Shown here one piece after another: positions 9,434-18,407 of a stretch of DNA of 64,000 nucleotides. The notes beneath the pieces were generated by a model. The model searched no databases. It was not told the DNA's origin and saw only the letters and a list, made by a program, of their open reading frames with translations. Each line of letters starts with the position of its first letter. Within the stretch, counting starts at the first letter, position 1. This DNA comes from Bin55 sp964572845 (lineage in GTDB: Bacteria > Pseudomonadota > Gammaproteobacteria > Pseudomonadales > Azotimanducaceae), in contig CAZNFX010000007.1 of NCBI GenBank assembly GCA_964572845.1, forward strand, positions 124,001 through 188,000. Reading direction: 5' to 3'. The position numbers and the translations under genes are program-made.

Positions 9434-11206
9434 TCAGAGAAGGCTGTTTGCATATTCCAATTGCTCATCGGTGAGAGCTTTTGTTTGTGAATTGAACCTA
9501 TTCAATCCACGTACTGCTTGCTCCTTAAGTTGAGCCGTTGGCAGTCCTTCTATCGAAGCCAATAGGTCTTCCGGGTTGGCAAGAGCCCACTGGTACATAA
9601 GCGAACCGTTGTAGATGCTGCGTCCGCGTTCGCTCAATCGCTCTCCTAACTTTAGCGCTCGATCCACGTCTCCACTCCGTACCATGGCTCGTCCAACTTC
9701 GCTGTAGGCATGGCTGACCGTCAATCCCTCATTCCGTATGTCAGAGAGCATTCCAAGTGCTTTTTCGATGTCAGTATCCACCAGTTGTTGGATAACGGTC
9801 ACCTCGAGTCCGCGATAGTACTGCCCTCGCAGAACTATAGGCTGTTTACGTGCAGTGGTGAATGCAAGCTCTGGATTCTCGATGGCAAGATTGGCTAGTA
9901 CGATCATCAGCACTTCCGCCTGCAGTATGTCGGTGGCAAATTCGTCGTTGAGTGCCCAGTCCAAAGCGCTAGCAACATCTGTTTCCGACCAGTAAGTCGC
10001 AATCTCCTTAGCCAGTGCGTCGCGGGCGTTCCTCTCCGTCAACTCGGCTAGGAATCCTGTGGCTTGTTCAGGCGAAATGCGGGCTATCGCGAACATTGCA
10101 GCTTCCTTGGCGAGTGCTTGAATGTCCTCCGGCAATTGGTCAATGATCGCCATTAGAGCAACGGGGTCATTCGATGCCCACGCTTGCAGTACTTTCTCCT
10201 GCAAATGCTGTCGATCAGGTTCTGAATCTAGACCCAAAATAGCCGAAAGAGCTCCATTGGGATCCTTTACTGCCCAAATCTCAACAATTGTCTCGAGTGC
10301 AAGTTCGCGCGAGCTACTCTTCAGGCCGAGGGCTTGCCGAAACGCATCAGCGGGATCTTGGCGTGCAACTCGATGCAAAACGGAAACCACCACTGCATTG
10401 AGGACAGTCGAACTCTCTAGCGAATCGCTGATACGATCGATCACATCGATTCCATCCCGATCGATCCAAAGTTCAGCTACTTCGATCAAGTGCTCTGTTT
10501 GTGCAGCATTCGAGTAGCCATCGATGACGAACGAATTCCAAGCAGACTCAGGATCGACAAAGGCACCATTAACAGTTTCGAGATTGACGAGATCGATTGC
10601 GAATTGTTCGTTGCCTAACCGCCTAGCTACCGATTGCCGTTGTTCGAAGGAGAGATCGCCTCTTGCACTCAAGATTCCCCGCAGTGCTGCTTTCTTCAGT
10701 GGCGGGTCCAACTTTATTGCTTGGGAAACGGCTTCAACTAAATTTGAACCAGCCCACGCACTGTAGATTGCTGCGATTAATTCGTCGTGTCGCTCACTTT
10801 GAAGGGTTGCTAGCTGCGAAACGGCAATTTCCGGATCAGCTGCAGCGAGTTTTCTCACGACAGCGATCTCAATCGCATGACGCAATGAACTGCTCTTGAT
10901 GGTTCTCGATTGATCTAGGAAATCTATTAGAAGATTCTCGTCGGCCGCATTGACAAGACGGTGCAATGCAGCCGTTCGTTCAAGTAGGGTTGGTAGGCGA
11001 ACAAGATCGGTGATCGTGTCTATGGGCTCGTCTATGGCATCTAAACTTGCGACAGAAGATGAGGAATCGACCTTACCAACCGAGTCATTGATGGGCTGTG
11101 CGGTGCCTGCTGCGAAGAGTATTGCCGAAGTTGCAAGTGCACCTCCGACAATGCCAATTGCCATCAATGCAAACGCATTGAAATGGCGCTGCTTCGTCAA
11201 CTTCAT
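9434..11206 (-). CDS. Membrane-anchored helical-repeat protein, paralogue 1 of 3
   Basis: About 590 residues beginning at an ATG (11206) that puts a short basic segment in front of a transmembrane helix (FALMAIGIVGGALATSAIL). The rest is the same helical-repeat architecture as the two downstream paralogues, with the shared blocks RKLAAADPEIAVSQLATL, SAWAGSNLVEAV, WASNDPVALMAIIDQLP, and the end block LTDEQLEYANSLL, where the protein stops. It thus lacks the C-terminal tails of the other two. The frame remains open to 11320, which would overlap the end of the dehydrogenase gene by 35 bases, but 11206 fits the membrane topology better. Paralogy is seen directly in the translations. The function is unknown. 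Confidence 0.77.
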   Translation of the reverse strand: MKLTKQRHFNAFALMAIGIVGGALATSAILFAAGTAQPINDSVGKVDSSSSVASLDAIDEPIDTITDLVRLPTLLERTAALHRLVNAADENLLIDFLDQSRTIKSSSLRHAIEIAVVRKLAAADPEIAVSQLATLQSERHDELIAAIYSAWAGSNLVEAVSQAIKLDPPLKKAALRGILSARGDLSFEQRQSVARRLGNEQFAIDLVNLETVNGAFVDPESAWNSFVIDGYSNAAQTEHLIEVAELWIDRDGIDVIDRISDSLESSTVLNAVVVSVLHRVARQDPADAFRQALGLKSSSRELALETIVEIWAVKDPNGALSAILGLDSEPDRQHLQEKVLQAWASNDPVALMAIIDQLPEDIQALAKEAAMFAIARISPEQATGFLAELTERNARDALAKEIATYWSETDVASALDWALNDEFATDILQAEVLMIVLANLAIENPELAFTTARKQPIVLRGQYYRGLEVTVIQQLVDTDIEKALGMLSDIRNEGLTVSHAYSEVGRAMVRSGDVDRALKLGERLSERGRSIYNGSLMYQWALANPEDLLASIEGLPTAQLKEQAVRGLNRFNSQTKALTDEQLEYANSLL

Positions 11207-11285
11207 CCCGTTCCCGTCCAGCCTATTGGCCAACAATGTTGTGACCAATTTGGCAATTGTGTGGTTCCCATCCTTACGTAACTCA

Positions 11286-12248
11286 CTAGTATCCCAGATT
11301 TTTGTCGATGAGGCCCTCAAGCGGCTCTCCCGACAGGTATCGCTGCAAATTGCTCAGGAAACGGTTCAAGTTGCGTTGCGCTCGGAACTGACTTGCACCA
11401 GCCGTGTGCGGTGTCATGACGACGTTTTCAAGGTGCCAGAGTGGGCTGTCCGGCGGAAGTGGCTCCCGTGGAGTGACATCTAACGCCGCACCACGGATTG
11501 CGCCATTTCTGAGTGCTTCGACTAAGGCCTCTTCAACCATGACCTTACCGCGCGTGACATTGACGAGAAACGAGGTGGATTTCATGATTCTGAATGCATC
11601 GCGATTAAATTTGCCGCGAGTTTCCTCTGTCAACGGACAACATATGGCAAGTACGTCGGAAGATCTAAGAAGGTCATCGAATCGATCCGATCGCCAGACT
11701 TCCGCTACCTCAGGCGATATCGGTACAGGGTCGCGATCAAGCGCTAGTACGTTCATTCCAAAACCGACTGCCCTCCTGGCCATTGCTCGACCAGTACTGC
11801 CGAACCCGAATATGCCCATTGTGCTGCCAGTGAGTTCGATCTCCTGTCGCCGCATTTGAGATCGATGGTTCCACGAATCTGGACCGAGAAGCAACGCAGT
11901 GCGGAGTTGACGTGTGAGCATCAGCAGAAGACCGAAGCCATGGTCTGCAAGGTGTTCGCCTACCAATCCCTTTTCGCTCGTTAGAACGACATCGCTCTTA
12001 ACGAATTCATCGTAGAGAAACATATCGACCCCGGATGAAATGGATTGAACCCATTTCAACGCTTTCGCTCGTGCAAACATAGGTTTGTTCACAAAACCTA
12101 GAACGATTTCTGCATCGTGTACTTCATCGATCGCACTATGGGGATCCGACACAACAACATCCGCGCCTTGACTCGCGGCTCGAATTTGCGCGACGATCTT
12201 CTCGTCTACAGTAGGCAAAGTCAGTCCTGGAATCACGAGTATTTTCAT
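11286..12248 (-). CDS. D-2-hydroxyacid dehydrogenase family oxidoreductase
   Basis: A 320-residue NAD(P)-dependent dehydrogenase. Seen: the Rossmann fingerprint GIFGFGSTG near residue 145 followed by an acidic residue in LALDRDP, the NVTRGK segment with the catalytic arginine near 230, the acidic catalytic position in TPREPLPPDSPLW, and the catalytic histidine in MTPHTAG near 285. The family reduces 2-keto acids or oxidises D-2-hydroxy acids (glyoxylate/hydroxypyruvate reductase-like and phosphoglycerate dehydrogenase-like members). The substrate cannot be read from the sequence. The start overlaps the stop of the upstream hydratase-like gene by four bases (ATGA), so the pair is translationally coupled and probably acts on the same carbon source. 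Confidence 0.88.
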   Translation of the reverse strand: MKILVIPGLTLPTVDEKIVAQIRAASQGADVVVSDPHSAIDEVHDAEIVLGFVNKPMFARAKALKWVQSISSGVDMFLYDEFVKSDVVLTSEKGLVGEHLADHGFGLLLMLTRQLRTALLLGPDSWNHRSQMRRQEIELTGSTMGIFGFGSTGRAMARRAVGFGMNVLALDRDPVPISPEVAEVWRSDRFDDLLRSSDVLAICCPLTEETRGKFNRDAFRIMKSTSFLVNVTRGKVMVEEALVEALRNGAIRGAALDVTPREPLPPDSPLWHLENVVMTPHTAGASQFRAQRNLNRFLSNLQRYLSGEPLEGLIDKNLGY

Positions 12249-12916
12249 TTGAACACTACCTCTACAGAACCGATCCCTAAAGAAAAGTCACCGCGCCACA
12301 CAGACGGTGTGGAAACTCGTTCGCGAGCGAATGATCCTGTAATGACATGGTCACCGGCCTCGATTCGTCGGTCGAATTTTGCGAGTGTTCGAACCAATGC
12401 GATTAAGGAATCGTAGTGGTCATCTATGTGTCCTTGACTTTGAACGGTTGCGATCTCGACTTCATTGCGTCGGAGAGTGACAGCTAAACCATCAAGTTCT
12501 AGCTCGCGAAACTCAGTGATAGGCGATCCGACCACAATGCTATACTGCGAAAGATTGTCAGCAAGTCGATCTTGAGCGGAAGCTTCGCCGCTAAGGCGGC
12601 GTTCATTCAGTTCGAATGCAGGGCGGATTGAATCAACGCAATGCAGCAGCAGCGACCGATCCGTATTCGTCGGAACCGTCTCTCCAAACACGAAACACAG
12701 CTCGTTTTCGACACCAATATCGCCGACCTGGTCCAAATTGATGGTCACACCAGATTCAAAAATTCGATCCTTGGCGATGTGTCCGAATGGTCTAAACCCG
12801 ATCCCCATGCCATCGCGACTGCCGCCGGACGTGAGACCGACTTTCCAACCTCCGCGCGTGATGTCAGCGAACGCTGCGATCTGCAGATGTAAACCCTTTT
12901 CGTGCTCGTGCTCCAT
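12245..12916 (-). CDS. 2-keto-4-pentenoate hydratase family protein (FAH superfamily)
   Basis: About 223 residues of the fumarylacetoacetate-hydrolase superfamily. It is closest in pattern to 2-oxopent-4-enoate hydratase and 2-oxo-hepta-3-ene-1,7-dioate hydratase. Seen: the family N-terminal GWKVGLTS, the metal-ligand-like acidic pattern VENELCFVFG, and a C-terminal segment GDHVITGSF. Such enzymes add water to 2-hydroxy-dienoates in aromatic meta-cleavage pathways, but members with other substrates exist. The ATG at 12916 is used; a TTG at 12946 would add ten residues. It is coupled to the dehydrogenase gene through a four-base overlap and divergent from the SulP gene, leaving only about 55 bases for both promoters. 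The protein is slightly short for the family (about 260), missing part of the usual N-terminal helical region. Confidence 0.78.
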   Translation of the reverse strand: MEHEHEKGLHLQIAAFADITRGGWKVGLTSGGSRDGMGIGFRPFGHIAKDRIFESGVTINLDQVGDIGVENELCFVFGETVPTNTDRSLLLHCVDSIRPAFELNERRLSGEASAQDRLADNLSQYSIVVGSPITEFRELELDGLAVTLRRNEVEIATVQSQGHIDDHYDSLIALVRTLAKFDRRIEAGDHVITGSFARERVSTPSVWRGDFSLGIGSVEVVFK

Positions 12917-12970
12917 TTCTACACTTGCAAATTGGCACCGTCGCAATTTAACACGAGCAAGGCAAATTCA

Positions 12971-14614
12971 ATGAGCACCAAACTACCAATGCTAAGGAAT
13001 TACAGTCTGGACTTGCTTCGAGGGGACATTCTCGGAGGTGTAACCGCTACTGTAATTGCGCTTCCCATCTCCTTGGCGTTTGGCATTGCATCGGGACTAG
13101 GGGCGATTGCGGGTCTATATGGCGCTATTGCTGTGGGCTTCTTTGCAGCGGTCTTTGGCGGCACTAATACTCAGATCTCCAAACCCACAGCTCCCATGAC
13201 AGTTGCGATGGCAGTGGTTGTAACTACCTATGCGGAGACGATAGGTGAAGCGTTCACGATTGTCGTCATGGCGGGAATCATTCAAGTTCTACTTGGGATT
13301 TCAAGGATTGGACACTACGTAGCCTATACGCCACGCGTTGTAGTCTCGGGTTTCATGTCGGGTATCGGTCTAATCGTTATGATCATGCATGTTCTTCCAC
13401 TGATGGGTATGGAACCCTCTAGCGGTGGTGCATTAGGTACGATCAGGGAAATCCCCGAAGCACTCAACGGCATAAATTTTCAGGCGTTAGCGGTAGGTGG
13501 CGTAGCTCTACTAATTGCAATCGTATGGCCCCGAAAATTAGGCAGATTCGTACCCGGACCTGTGGTAGCGATTGTCGCTGGAACGCTTCTAAGCATCTTC
13601 TGGCTGTCAGATGTACCCGTTGTGGGACAACTGCCAACAGGGATTCCAACGATTCAAGCCGAGATACCAAATGCAGAATTTTTGCTACGTGCGATTCAAC
13701 CTGCATTAATTCTAGGCTTACTGGGATCCATTGACAGTCTAATCACCTCCCTGGTCGCCGACACTTTGACAGGCACTCGCCACAAGTCCAACAGGGAATT
13801 AGTAGGTCAAGGCATTGGGAATATTGCATCTGGACTGATTGGCGGACTACCTTGTTCGGGGTCCACAGCAAGTACTGTTACCAATATTCAGGCCGGCGGC
13901 AGAACGAAAGTATCAGGAGTCTTGTACGCATTGCTAATGATTGGACTTCTGATGGGATTGGGACCCTATGTTGCACCTATCCCGCTTGCGGCTCTTGCTG
14001 CAGTTTTGATAAAGGTCGGATGGGGAATTATCGACTGGAGAATTGTGTCGCGTATACATCTAGTGAACCGCGCTCAGCTTCTAGTGTTCCTGTTAACGCT
14101 ATGCCTAACAATGTTCGTGGGCTTGCTTGTCGCGGTCGCGGTAGGCCTGATTGTCGCATCGATGGCTCATGCACGTACCCTGGAGAAATTTGAACTCGAC
14201 AGCGTGATTTCGGTACCGATTCTCGATCAAGTATTTCTTGAGGACAAGACCGACATAGCCTCAATTGACCCGTATAGTGCGCGTGTCGGAATCGTTGCTC
14301 TAAAGGGAATTTTCTCGGTTGCTTCCTCGTCGAATCTTGTCGAGGCGGTGTCTAAGGACATTCAAGATCACGATGTGGTCATTTTTGACTTTTCGGAGAC
14401 GTCCTACTTGGACGATAGCGCAGCGATGGTCATTGAGCAACTTACCGAAGCTGCAATGCAAAAAAACACAGTGTTCATTGTTGCTTGTTTGCATGGAGCT
14501 GTAGACAAGACTCTGAGATCGTTGAATATTTTGCGCCATATTCCAGATGAACGAATCGTTTCAACGATGGATGAAGCCAGACAATTAGCCCAAAGATGCT
14601 TGAATGTCGCATAG
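12971..14614 (+). CDS. SulP family anion transporter with STAS domain
   Basis: A 547-residue inner-membrane protein. The N-terminal 400 residues contain about 10-12 hydrophobic helices with the SulP signature near the start (LRGDILGGVTATVIALPISLAFG) and the conserved GLLGSIDSLITSLVAD and GLIGGLPCSGSTAST regions. The last 120 residues form a STAS domain, with the segment VVIFDFSETSYLDDSAA that in anti-sigma-antagonist-like domains carries the regulatory site. SulP proteins take up sulfate, bicarbonate, dicarboxylates or other anions. The window encodes sulfate activation (cysD/cysNC) about 10 kb away, but the transport substrate is not determined by sequence. The ATG at 12971 is preferred over an upstream extension to 12902 because the family N-terminus begins here. 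Confidence 0.9.
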   Translation: MSTKLPMLRNYSLDLLRGDILGGVTATVIALPISLAFGIASGLGAIAGLYGAIAVGFFAAVFGGTNTQISKPTAPMTVAMAVVVTTYAETIGEAFTIVVMAGIIQVLLGISRIGHYVAYTPRVVVSGFMSGIGLIVMIMHVLPLMGMEPSSGGALGTIREIPEALNGINFQALAVGGVALLIAIVWPRKLGRFVPGPVVAIVAGTLLSIFWLSDVPVVGQLPTGIPTIQAEIPNAEFLLRAIQPALILGLLGSIDSLITSLVADTLTGTRHKSNRELVGQGIGNIASGLIGGLPCSGSTASTVTNIQAGGRTKVSGVLYALLMIGLLMGLGPYVAPIPLAALAAVLIKVGWGIIDWRIVSRIHLVNRAQLLVFLLTLCLTMFVGLLVAVAVGLIVASMAHARTLEKFELDSVISVPILDQVFLEDKTDIASIDPYSARVGIVALKGIFSVASSSNLVEAVSKDIQDHDVVIFDFSETSYLDDSAAMVIEQLTEAAMQKNTVFIVACLHGAVDKTLRSLNILRHIPDERIVSTMDEARQLAQRCLNVA

Positions 14615-14932
14615 CCGTTGATTTGTTGGGACAGTCACAATTCTGTTAATAGGAAAACAGAGGGATTAGAGGAAGTCTACCGCGGGTCGCCAACTGACTT
14701 GTCCCTTGCCGAAAGGGTTTGAGCTTGCGTCGTGTCTTCAGTTCAAATCCGTCGGTCCTATCGCTTCGACTCAATTTCCACTCTGAATCATAGGTTAGCC
14801 AGCTAGCACTACGTCAATTGGGTCATGAAAATTGGGGTACGTTCGCATGGTGCGGATTTCTCAACCCGCTTCCCAGCCAAAACGTTCCATCATTCAGGCA
14901 ATTCGTTAACATAGGCTCAATGTCTTTGAGCA
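14615..14932. other. Intergenic region, no gene seen
   Basis: About 318 bases after the SulP gene. A weak inverted repeat (TCTGTT and AACAGA around 14640-14662) could be a poor terminator. A T-arm-like TTCAAAT at 14742 is not flanked by complementary arms, so it is not called as a tRNA. The 3' part presumably holds the promoter of the molybdenum hydroxylase genes. Confidence 0.5.
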
Positions 14933-15433
14933 ATGAAAGGGATCTTCATTACGATGAATTTGCGAGTTAACGGCATTACACATGATCTCGGCGGGATAGA
15001 CCCGCAAACCCCACTCTTGTGGGTGTTGCGGGATCGTCTAAATCTCGTGGGAACCAAGTATGGCTGCGGCATTAGCCAATGTGGCGCATGCACAGTACTG
15101 TTGGACGGAAAAGCCATGAAGTCTTGTCTCTTCCCGGTTTCCTCTGTTGGATCATCCGAGATCACAACTATCGAGGGCTTGGCTGGAAAGAACGGCGAGC
15201 TTAGCACGCTACAGCAGGCATGGGTAGACCTCGATGTAGCCCAGTGCGGCTATTGTCAGTCCGGACAGATCATGGCGGCCGAAGCTTTGCTGCGTTCGAA
15301 TCCAAATCCCAGCGACACGGACATCGATCAAGCAATGGATTCCAACATATGCCGATGTGGCACTTATATTCGCATACGGGATGCGGTAAAGGTGGCTGCA
15401 GAAAGAAACTCTGTCGACGAGATAGGAGGTTGA
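14933..15433 (+). CDS. Molybdenum hydroxylase small subunit, 2Fe-2S protein (IorA-like)
   Basis: A 166-residue iron-sulfur subunit of the xanthine-oxidase family. The plant-type 2Fe-2S site is seen as cysteines 45, 50, 53 and 65 (GCGISQCGAC and later SC). The second, all-helical 2Fe-2S site is seen as CGYCQSGQIM and CRCGT near residues 105 and 141. It passes electrons from the molybdenum centre of the large subunit to an outside acceptor. The next gene starts just after this stop, and its product is the matching large subunit, so the two form one enzyme. An ATG at 14954 (MNLRVNG) is an equally plausible start because the family usually begins with that strand. No FAD subunit is adjacent, which fits the isoquinoline-1-oxidoreductase/aldehyde-oxidoreductase type. 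Confidence 0.9.
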   Translation: MKGIFITMNLRVNGITHDLGGIDPQTPLLWVLRDRLNLVGTKYGCGISQCGACTVLLDGKAMKSCLFPVSSVGSSEITTIEGLAGKNGELSTLQQAWVDLDVAQCGYCQSGQIMAAEALLRSNPNPSDTDIDQAMDSNICRCGTYIRIRDAVKVAAERNSVDEIGG

Positions 15434-15434
15434 T

Positions 15435-17717
15435 ATGGGAGCGCTTGACTATACGGGAATCTCCGAAATCCAATCGGCTGTCACGGGCGAACGCCAATAT
15501 GACGACAATGTCGGCCTAACAGAGGTCATAAAGCTTGATCGCAGACAGTTCTTGAAGCTCACAGGTGTCGTAGGCGGAGGATTGATGCTTGCGTTCGCCG
15601 CACCTCGTGCCATGGCGCACACCGGTACGTTGCAGCCAAACGGCTACATTCGGATCGACCAGTCGGGAATTCTTCTTTATGCAAAGAACCCAGAAATAGG
15701 CCAAGGTGTGAAGACGTCGTTGCCCATGATCGTCGCCGAAGAACTCGATGCCGCGTGGAGCGATGTCGAGGTAGTTCAGTCTCCCATCAATCAAGCTGTT
15801 TATGGTGCGCAATTTGCTGGCGGATCGATGTCGATCCCGATGAATTATGGACCGCTAAGACAGTCGGGAGCCGTGGCTCGGGCGATGCTGGTGCATGCCG
15901 CCGCCATGAAATGGGCTGTGGAACCAGAGAGTCTAACGACGCATGATAGTCACGTGATCCATGTAGAAACTGGCAACAAACTTTCGTACATGGAACTAGC
16001 TGCAGATGCGGCCCAGCTCCCTGTGCCAAGCCCGAACGATGTAAAGCTTAAAGATCCCAAGGAATTCAAGCTGCTCGGGACGCGCGTTACAGGAGTTGAC
16101 AACGAAGCGCTCGTACGTGGTGAAGGTTTGTTTGGCATCGACACAATTCTTCCCGACATGAAATTTGCCGTTTACCAGAAGTGTCCAGCGATTGGTGGGA
16201 AGGTGGTGTCGGCAAATCTTGACGAAATCAAGAAAATGCCCGGAATAGTCGACGCGTTCGTGTTGGAAGGCCAGGGCTCCACGAATGAGCTTTTACCCGG
16301 TGTTGCTATCGTTGCCGACAGCACGTGGGAGGCCATGAATGCAAAGCGTGCATTGAAAGTCGAGTGGGATGAGTCAGATGCATCCAAGGATAGTTGGACG
16401 GATGTCAGCAAAGAGGCGCAACGGCTAAGGCACGAAGACGCGCCACGGATTATGGACTCTGGAGATGTAGATGCAGCCTTTGCTCAGAGCAAGTCAAAAG
16501 TTAGCGGGTTTTACCAGTACCACTTCGTGAGCCATGCTCCAATGGAGCCTCAAAACTGCGCGGCAGAATTTAAGGATGGATCGTTGCAATTGTGGGCGCC
16601 GACACAAACTCCTGGTTGGGCTACTGGACCGGTTGCGCAAATTTGTGGAATTCCCCAAGACAAGATTACGCTGCATCAGATGCGATGTGGCGGAGGTTTC
16701 GGCCGCCGACTCTACAACGACTTTGTCTGCGAGGCGGCGGCAATAGCGCAACGTGTAGAGTTTCCAATCAAGTTGCAGTGGACACGCGAGGACGATCTTG
16801 CCTACGACCTGTTTCGTGCTGGCGGATTCCATCAAATGGACGGATGTGTGGACGAGTCAGGCAAGATCAGCGGCTGGCGTAATCGGTTCATTACCTTTGA
16901 AAATGGTGGCCGACCAGTAAGCAGTTTGGGGGGCGGAGTTTATCCCGCCGGCCTGCTGCCGAATGTTCGAGTTGAGCAAGTAGGCTTGGAATGGTCGCAC
17001 AGGTGCGCTGCATGGCGGGCACCGGGTTCGAATGTGTTTGCGTTTGTTGTAGGCAGTTTTGTCCACGAACTTGCACATGCTGCTGGACGTGATCATCTCG
17101 AGGTACTCCTCGAGACTTTTGGCGAACCGCGCCCCACAGGTGGTCGAGGCGGAATGCACACTGGACGGGCTGCAAATGTGATAAAGCTTGCCGCCCAAAA
17201 AGCTGGATGGGGTAAAGAACTGCCAAACGGGCGCGGATTGGGTGTAGCGTTCTACTTCAGCCACGCTGGACACGTTGCGGAAGTTGCGGAGGTGAGCGTA
17301 GGAGCAGTCGAAGGATCTACAAGAAATCGAAATGGTGATGAAGTCGATCGGCGAAGAGTTACGGTCCACAAGGTCACCGTGGCGGCTGACGTTGGACAAA
17401 TCATCAACTTGAGCGGGGCCGAAAACCAAGTTGAAGGTTCCGTTGTAGATGCAATATCAACAATGATGGACCTCTCTGTGACCTTCGAGAACGGCAGAAT
17501 CCAGCAAGACAATTTCGACACCTACAAAATGCTGCGGATGTCATCTACGCCAGAAGTAGAGACTCACTTTGTTGAACCAGGTGAATACAACCCCACCGGA
17601 CTTGGTGAACCAGTTTTTCCACCTTTAGCACCTGCAGTCTGTAATGCGATTTTTGCAGCCTGCGGACATCGGGTTAGAACACTTCCGATAAGCGAAGAAG
17701 GCTTCTACGTCGCGTAG
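15435..17717 (+). CDS. Molybdenum hydroxylase large subunit with Tat signal (IorB-like)
   Basis: A 760-residue molybdopterin-cytosine-dinucleotide-type subunit. A twin-arginine signal (DRRQFLKLTG at about 35-44, then a hydrophobic run ending APRAMA) indicates export of the folded cofactor-bound enzyme to the periplasm, presumably with the small subunit. Family segments include EIGQGVKTSLPMIVAEELD, the molybdopterin-contact segment QMRCGGGFGRR near 415-425, and the C-terminal GLGEPVFPPLAPAVCNAIF carrying the catalytic glutamate region. The start has a strong AGGAGG at 15424-15429. The family oxidises N-heterocycles or aldehydes using water as oxygen donor; the true substrate is unknown. The Tat motif lies unusually far from the start (34 residues), a feature seen in several IorB-like proteins. 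Confidence 0.9.
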   Translation: MGALDYTGISEIQSAVTGERQYDDNVGLTEVIKLDRRQFLKLTGVVGGGLMLAFAAPRAMAHTGTLQPNGYIRIDQSGILLYAKNPEIGQGVKTSLPMIVAEELDAAWSDVEVVQSPINQAVYGAQFAGGSMSIPMNYGPLRQSGAVARAMLVHAAAMKWAVEPESLTTHDSHVIHVETGNKLSYMELAADAAQLPVPSPNDVKLKDPKEFKLLGTRVTGVDNEALVRGEGLFGIDTILPDMKFAVYQKCPAIGGKVVSANLDEIKKMPGIVDAFVLEGQGSTNELLPGVAIVADSTWEAMNAKRALKVEWDESDASKDSWTDVSKEAQRLRHEDAPRIMDSGDVDAAFAQSKSKVSGFYQYHFVSHAPMEPQNCAAEFKDGSLQLWAPTQTPGWATGPVAQICGIPQDKITLHQMRCGGGFGRRLYNDFVCEAAAIAQRVEFPIKLQWTREDDLAYDLFRAGGFHQMDGCVDESGKISGWRNRFITFENGGRPVSSLGGGVYPAGLLPNVRVEQVGLEWSHRCAAWRAPGSNVFAFVVGSFVHELAHAAGRDHLEVLLETFGEPRPTGGRGGMHTGRAANVIKLAAQKAGWGKELPNGRGLGVAFYFSHAGHVAEVAEVSVGAVEGSTRNRNGDEVDRRRVTVHKVTVAADVGQIINLSGAENQVEGSVVDAISTMMDLSVTFENGRIQQDNFDTYKMLRMSSTPEVETHFVEPGEYNPTGLGEPVFPPLAPAVCNAIFAACGHRVRTLPISEEGFYVA

Positions 17718-17725
17718 TCAGCGAG

Positions 17726-17760
17726 GGCTCCAAGCCAGAAGTTGATTCCGGCTTGGAGCC
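17726..17760. terminator. Long perfect hairpin between convergent genes
   Basis: An 11-base perfect stem, GGCTCCAAGCC (17726-17736) with GGCTTGGAGCC (17750-17760), and a 13-base loop, just after the molybdenum hydroxylase gene and before a convergent small gene. It lacks a T-run on either strand, so it may stop or stabilise transcripts without being a classical intrinsic terminator. Confidence 0.55.
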
Positions 17761-17842
17761 ATCTCATTTGTCAAAGTGCATGTTGGTGGCGTTCTGCCCA
17801 TAGTTGGCCAACCAGTCCGAGAGATTAGCTTCAAATCTTGGG

Positions 17843-18094
17843 TTACTTTGGAAACGCGACCAGAGTAGCTTTGCCCCCGTGCAACAGGAACACTTGCCCA
17901 GTGCAAGGCTGGTAGATATAGCTTGACGATTGCCCGTCTCCACCTGACTCCAGCACCCAGTTGTTGTCGCACGGCGCAACTCCTGCTGTGTCTGCTGAAA
18001 GGACTTTAGACCCAGTAATTAGCACTAGCAGCCCTAATATGAACCCAATCGACAGATAGGCGATGGGATGAAGTCGATTTCGTTTGGTTTCCAT
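17843..18094 (-). CDS. Small membrane or exported protein of unknown function
   Basis: 83 residues with a hydrophobic helix at about 12-32 (YLSIGFILGLLVLITG), then a short polar domain with two cysteines (APCDNN and YQPCTG) that could form a disulfide in the periplasm. The pattern WVLESGG...YIYQPCTGQVFLLHGG recalls small exported proteins of unknown family. I do not recognise it. It starts with an ATG and stands alone on the minus strand between two plus-strand units. The real-gene call rests on the coherent signal-plus-domain layout and is moderate. Confidence 0.5.
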   Translation of the reverse strand: METKRNRLHPIAYLSIGFILGLLVLITGSKVLSADTAGVAPCDNNWVLESGGDGQSSSYIYQPCTGQVFLLHGGKATLVAFPK

Positions 18095-18407
18095 GGTTTT
18101 CTGTTTGTCTCGTTAGAGTAAGAACACGCTTCTTAGACAGTTGCCATCGGCCAACTGCACACTCGGAGAGACGATTAGCAGGTAAGATCGTGCGACCGCT
18201 GCAGCAGATCTTCTAGGCGACAATAGGAATCTCATCAAGCTGAGGGATTGTCAGCTTCCAACCAAGAACAATCCTTCCATTAATGCTTGTCCGAGTTGCT
18301 TTATAGAAACCGAGTTGAGCAACCAACGGACTAACATAGTTTCTTGACCTTGGCATGTTGCAGCATTGCGATCGAATTGGCTGCAGGCTACGAAAGAGAG
18401 CAAGACC
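18095..18407. other. Intergenic region with divergent promoters
   Basis: About 310 bases between the small minus-strand gene and the DUF1214 gene. I see no ORF or RNA gene. It is expected to contain promoters for both flanking genes. Confidence 0.45.

Noticed and set aside
14640..14770. tRNA-like stretch with TTCAAAT near 14742
   Set aside because: The five bases on each side of the T-loop-like heptamer are not complementary, and no matching acceptor or anticodon arm is present upstream.
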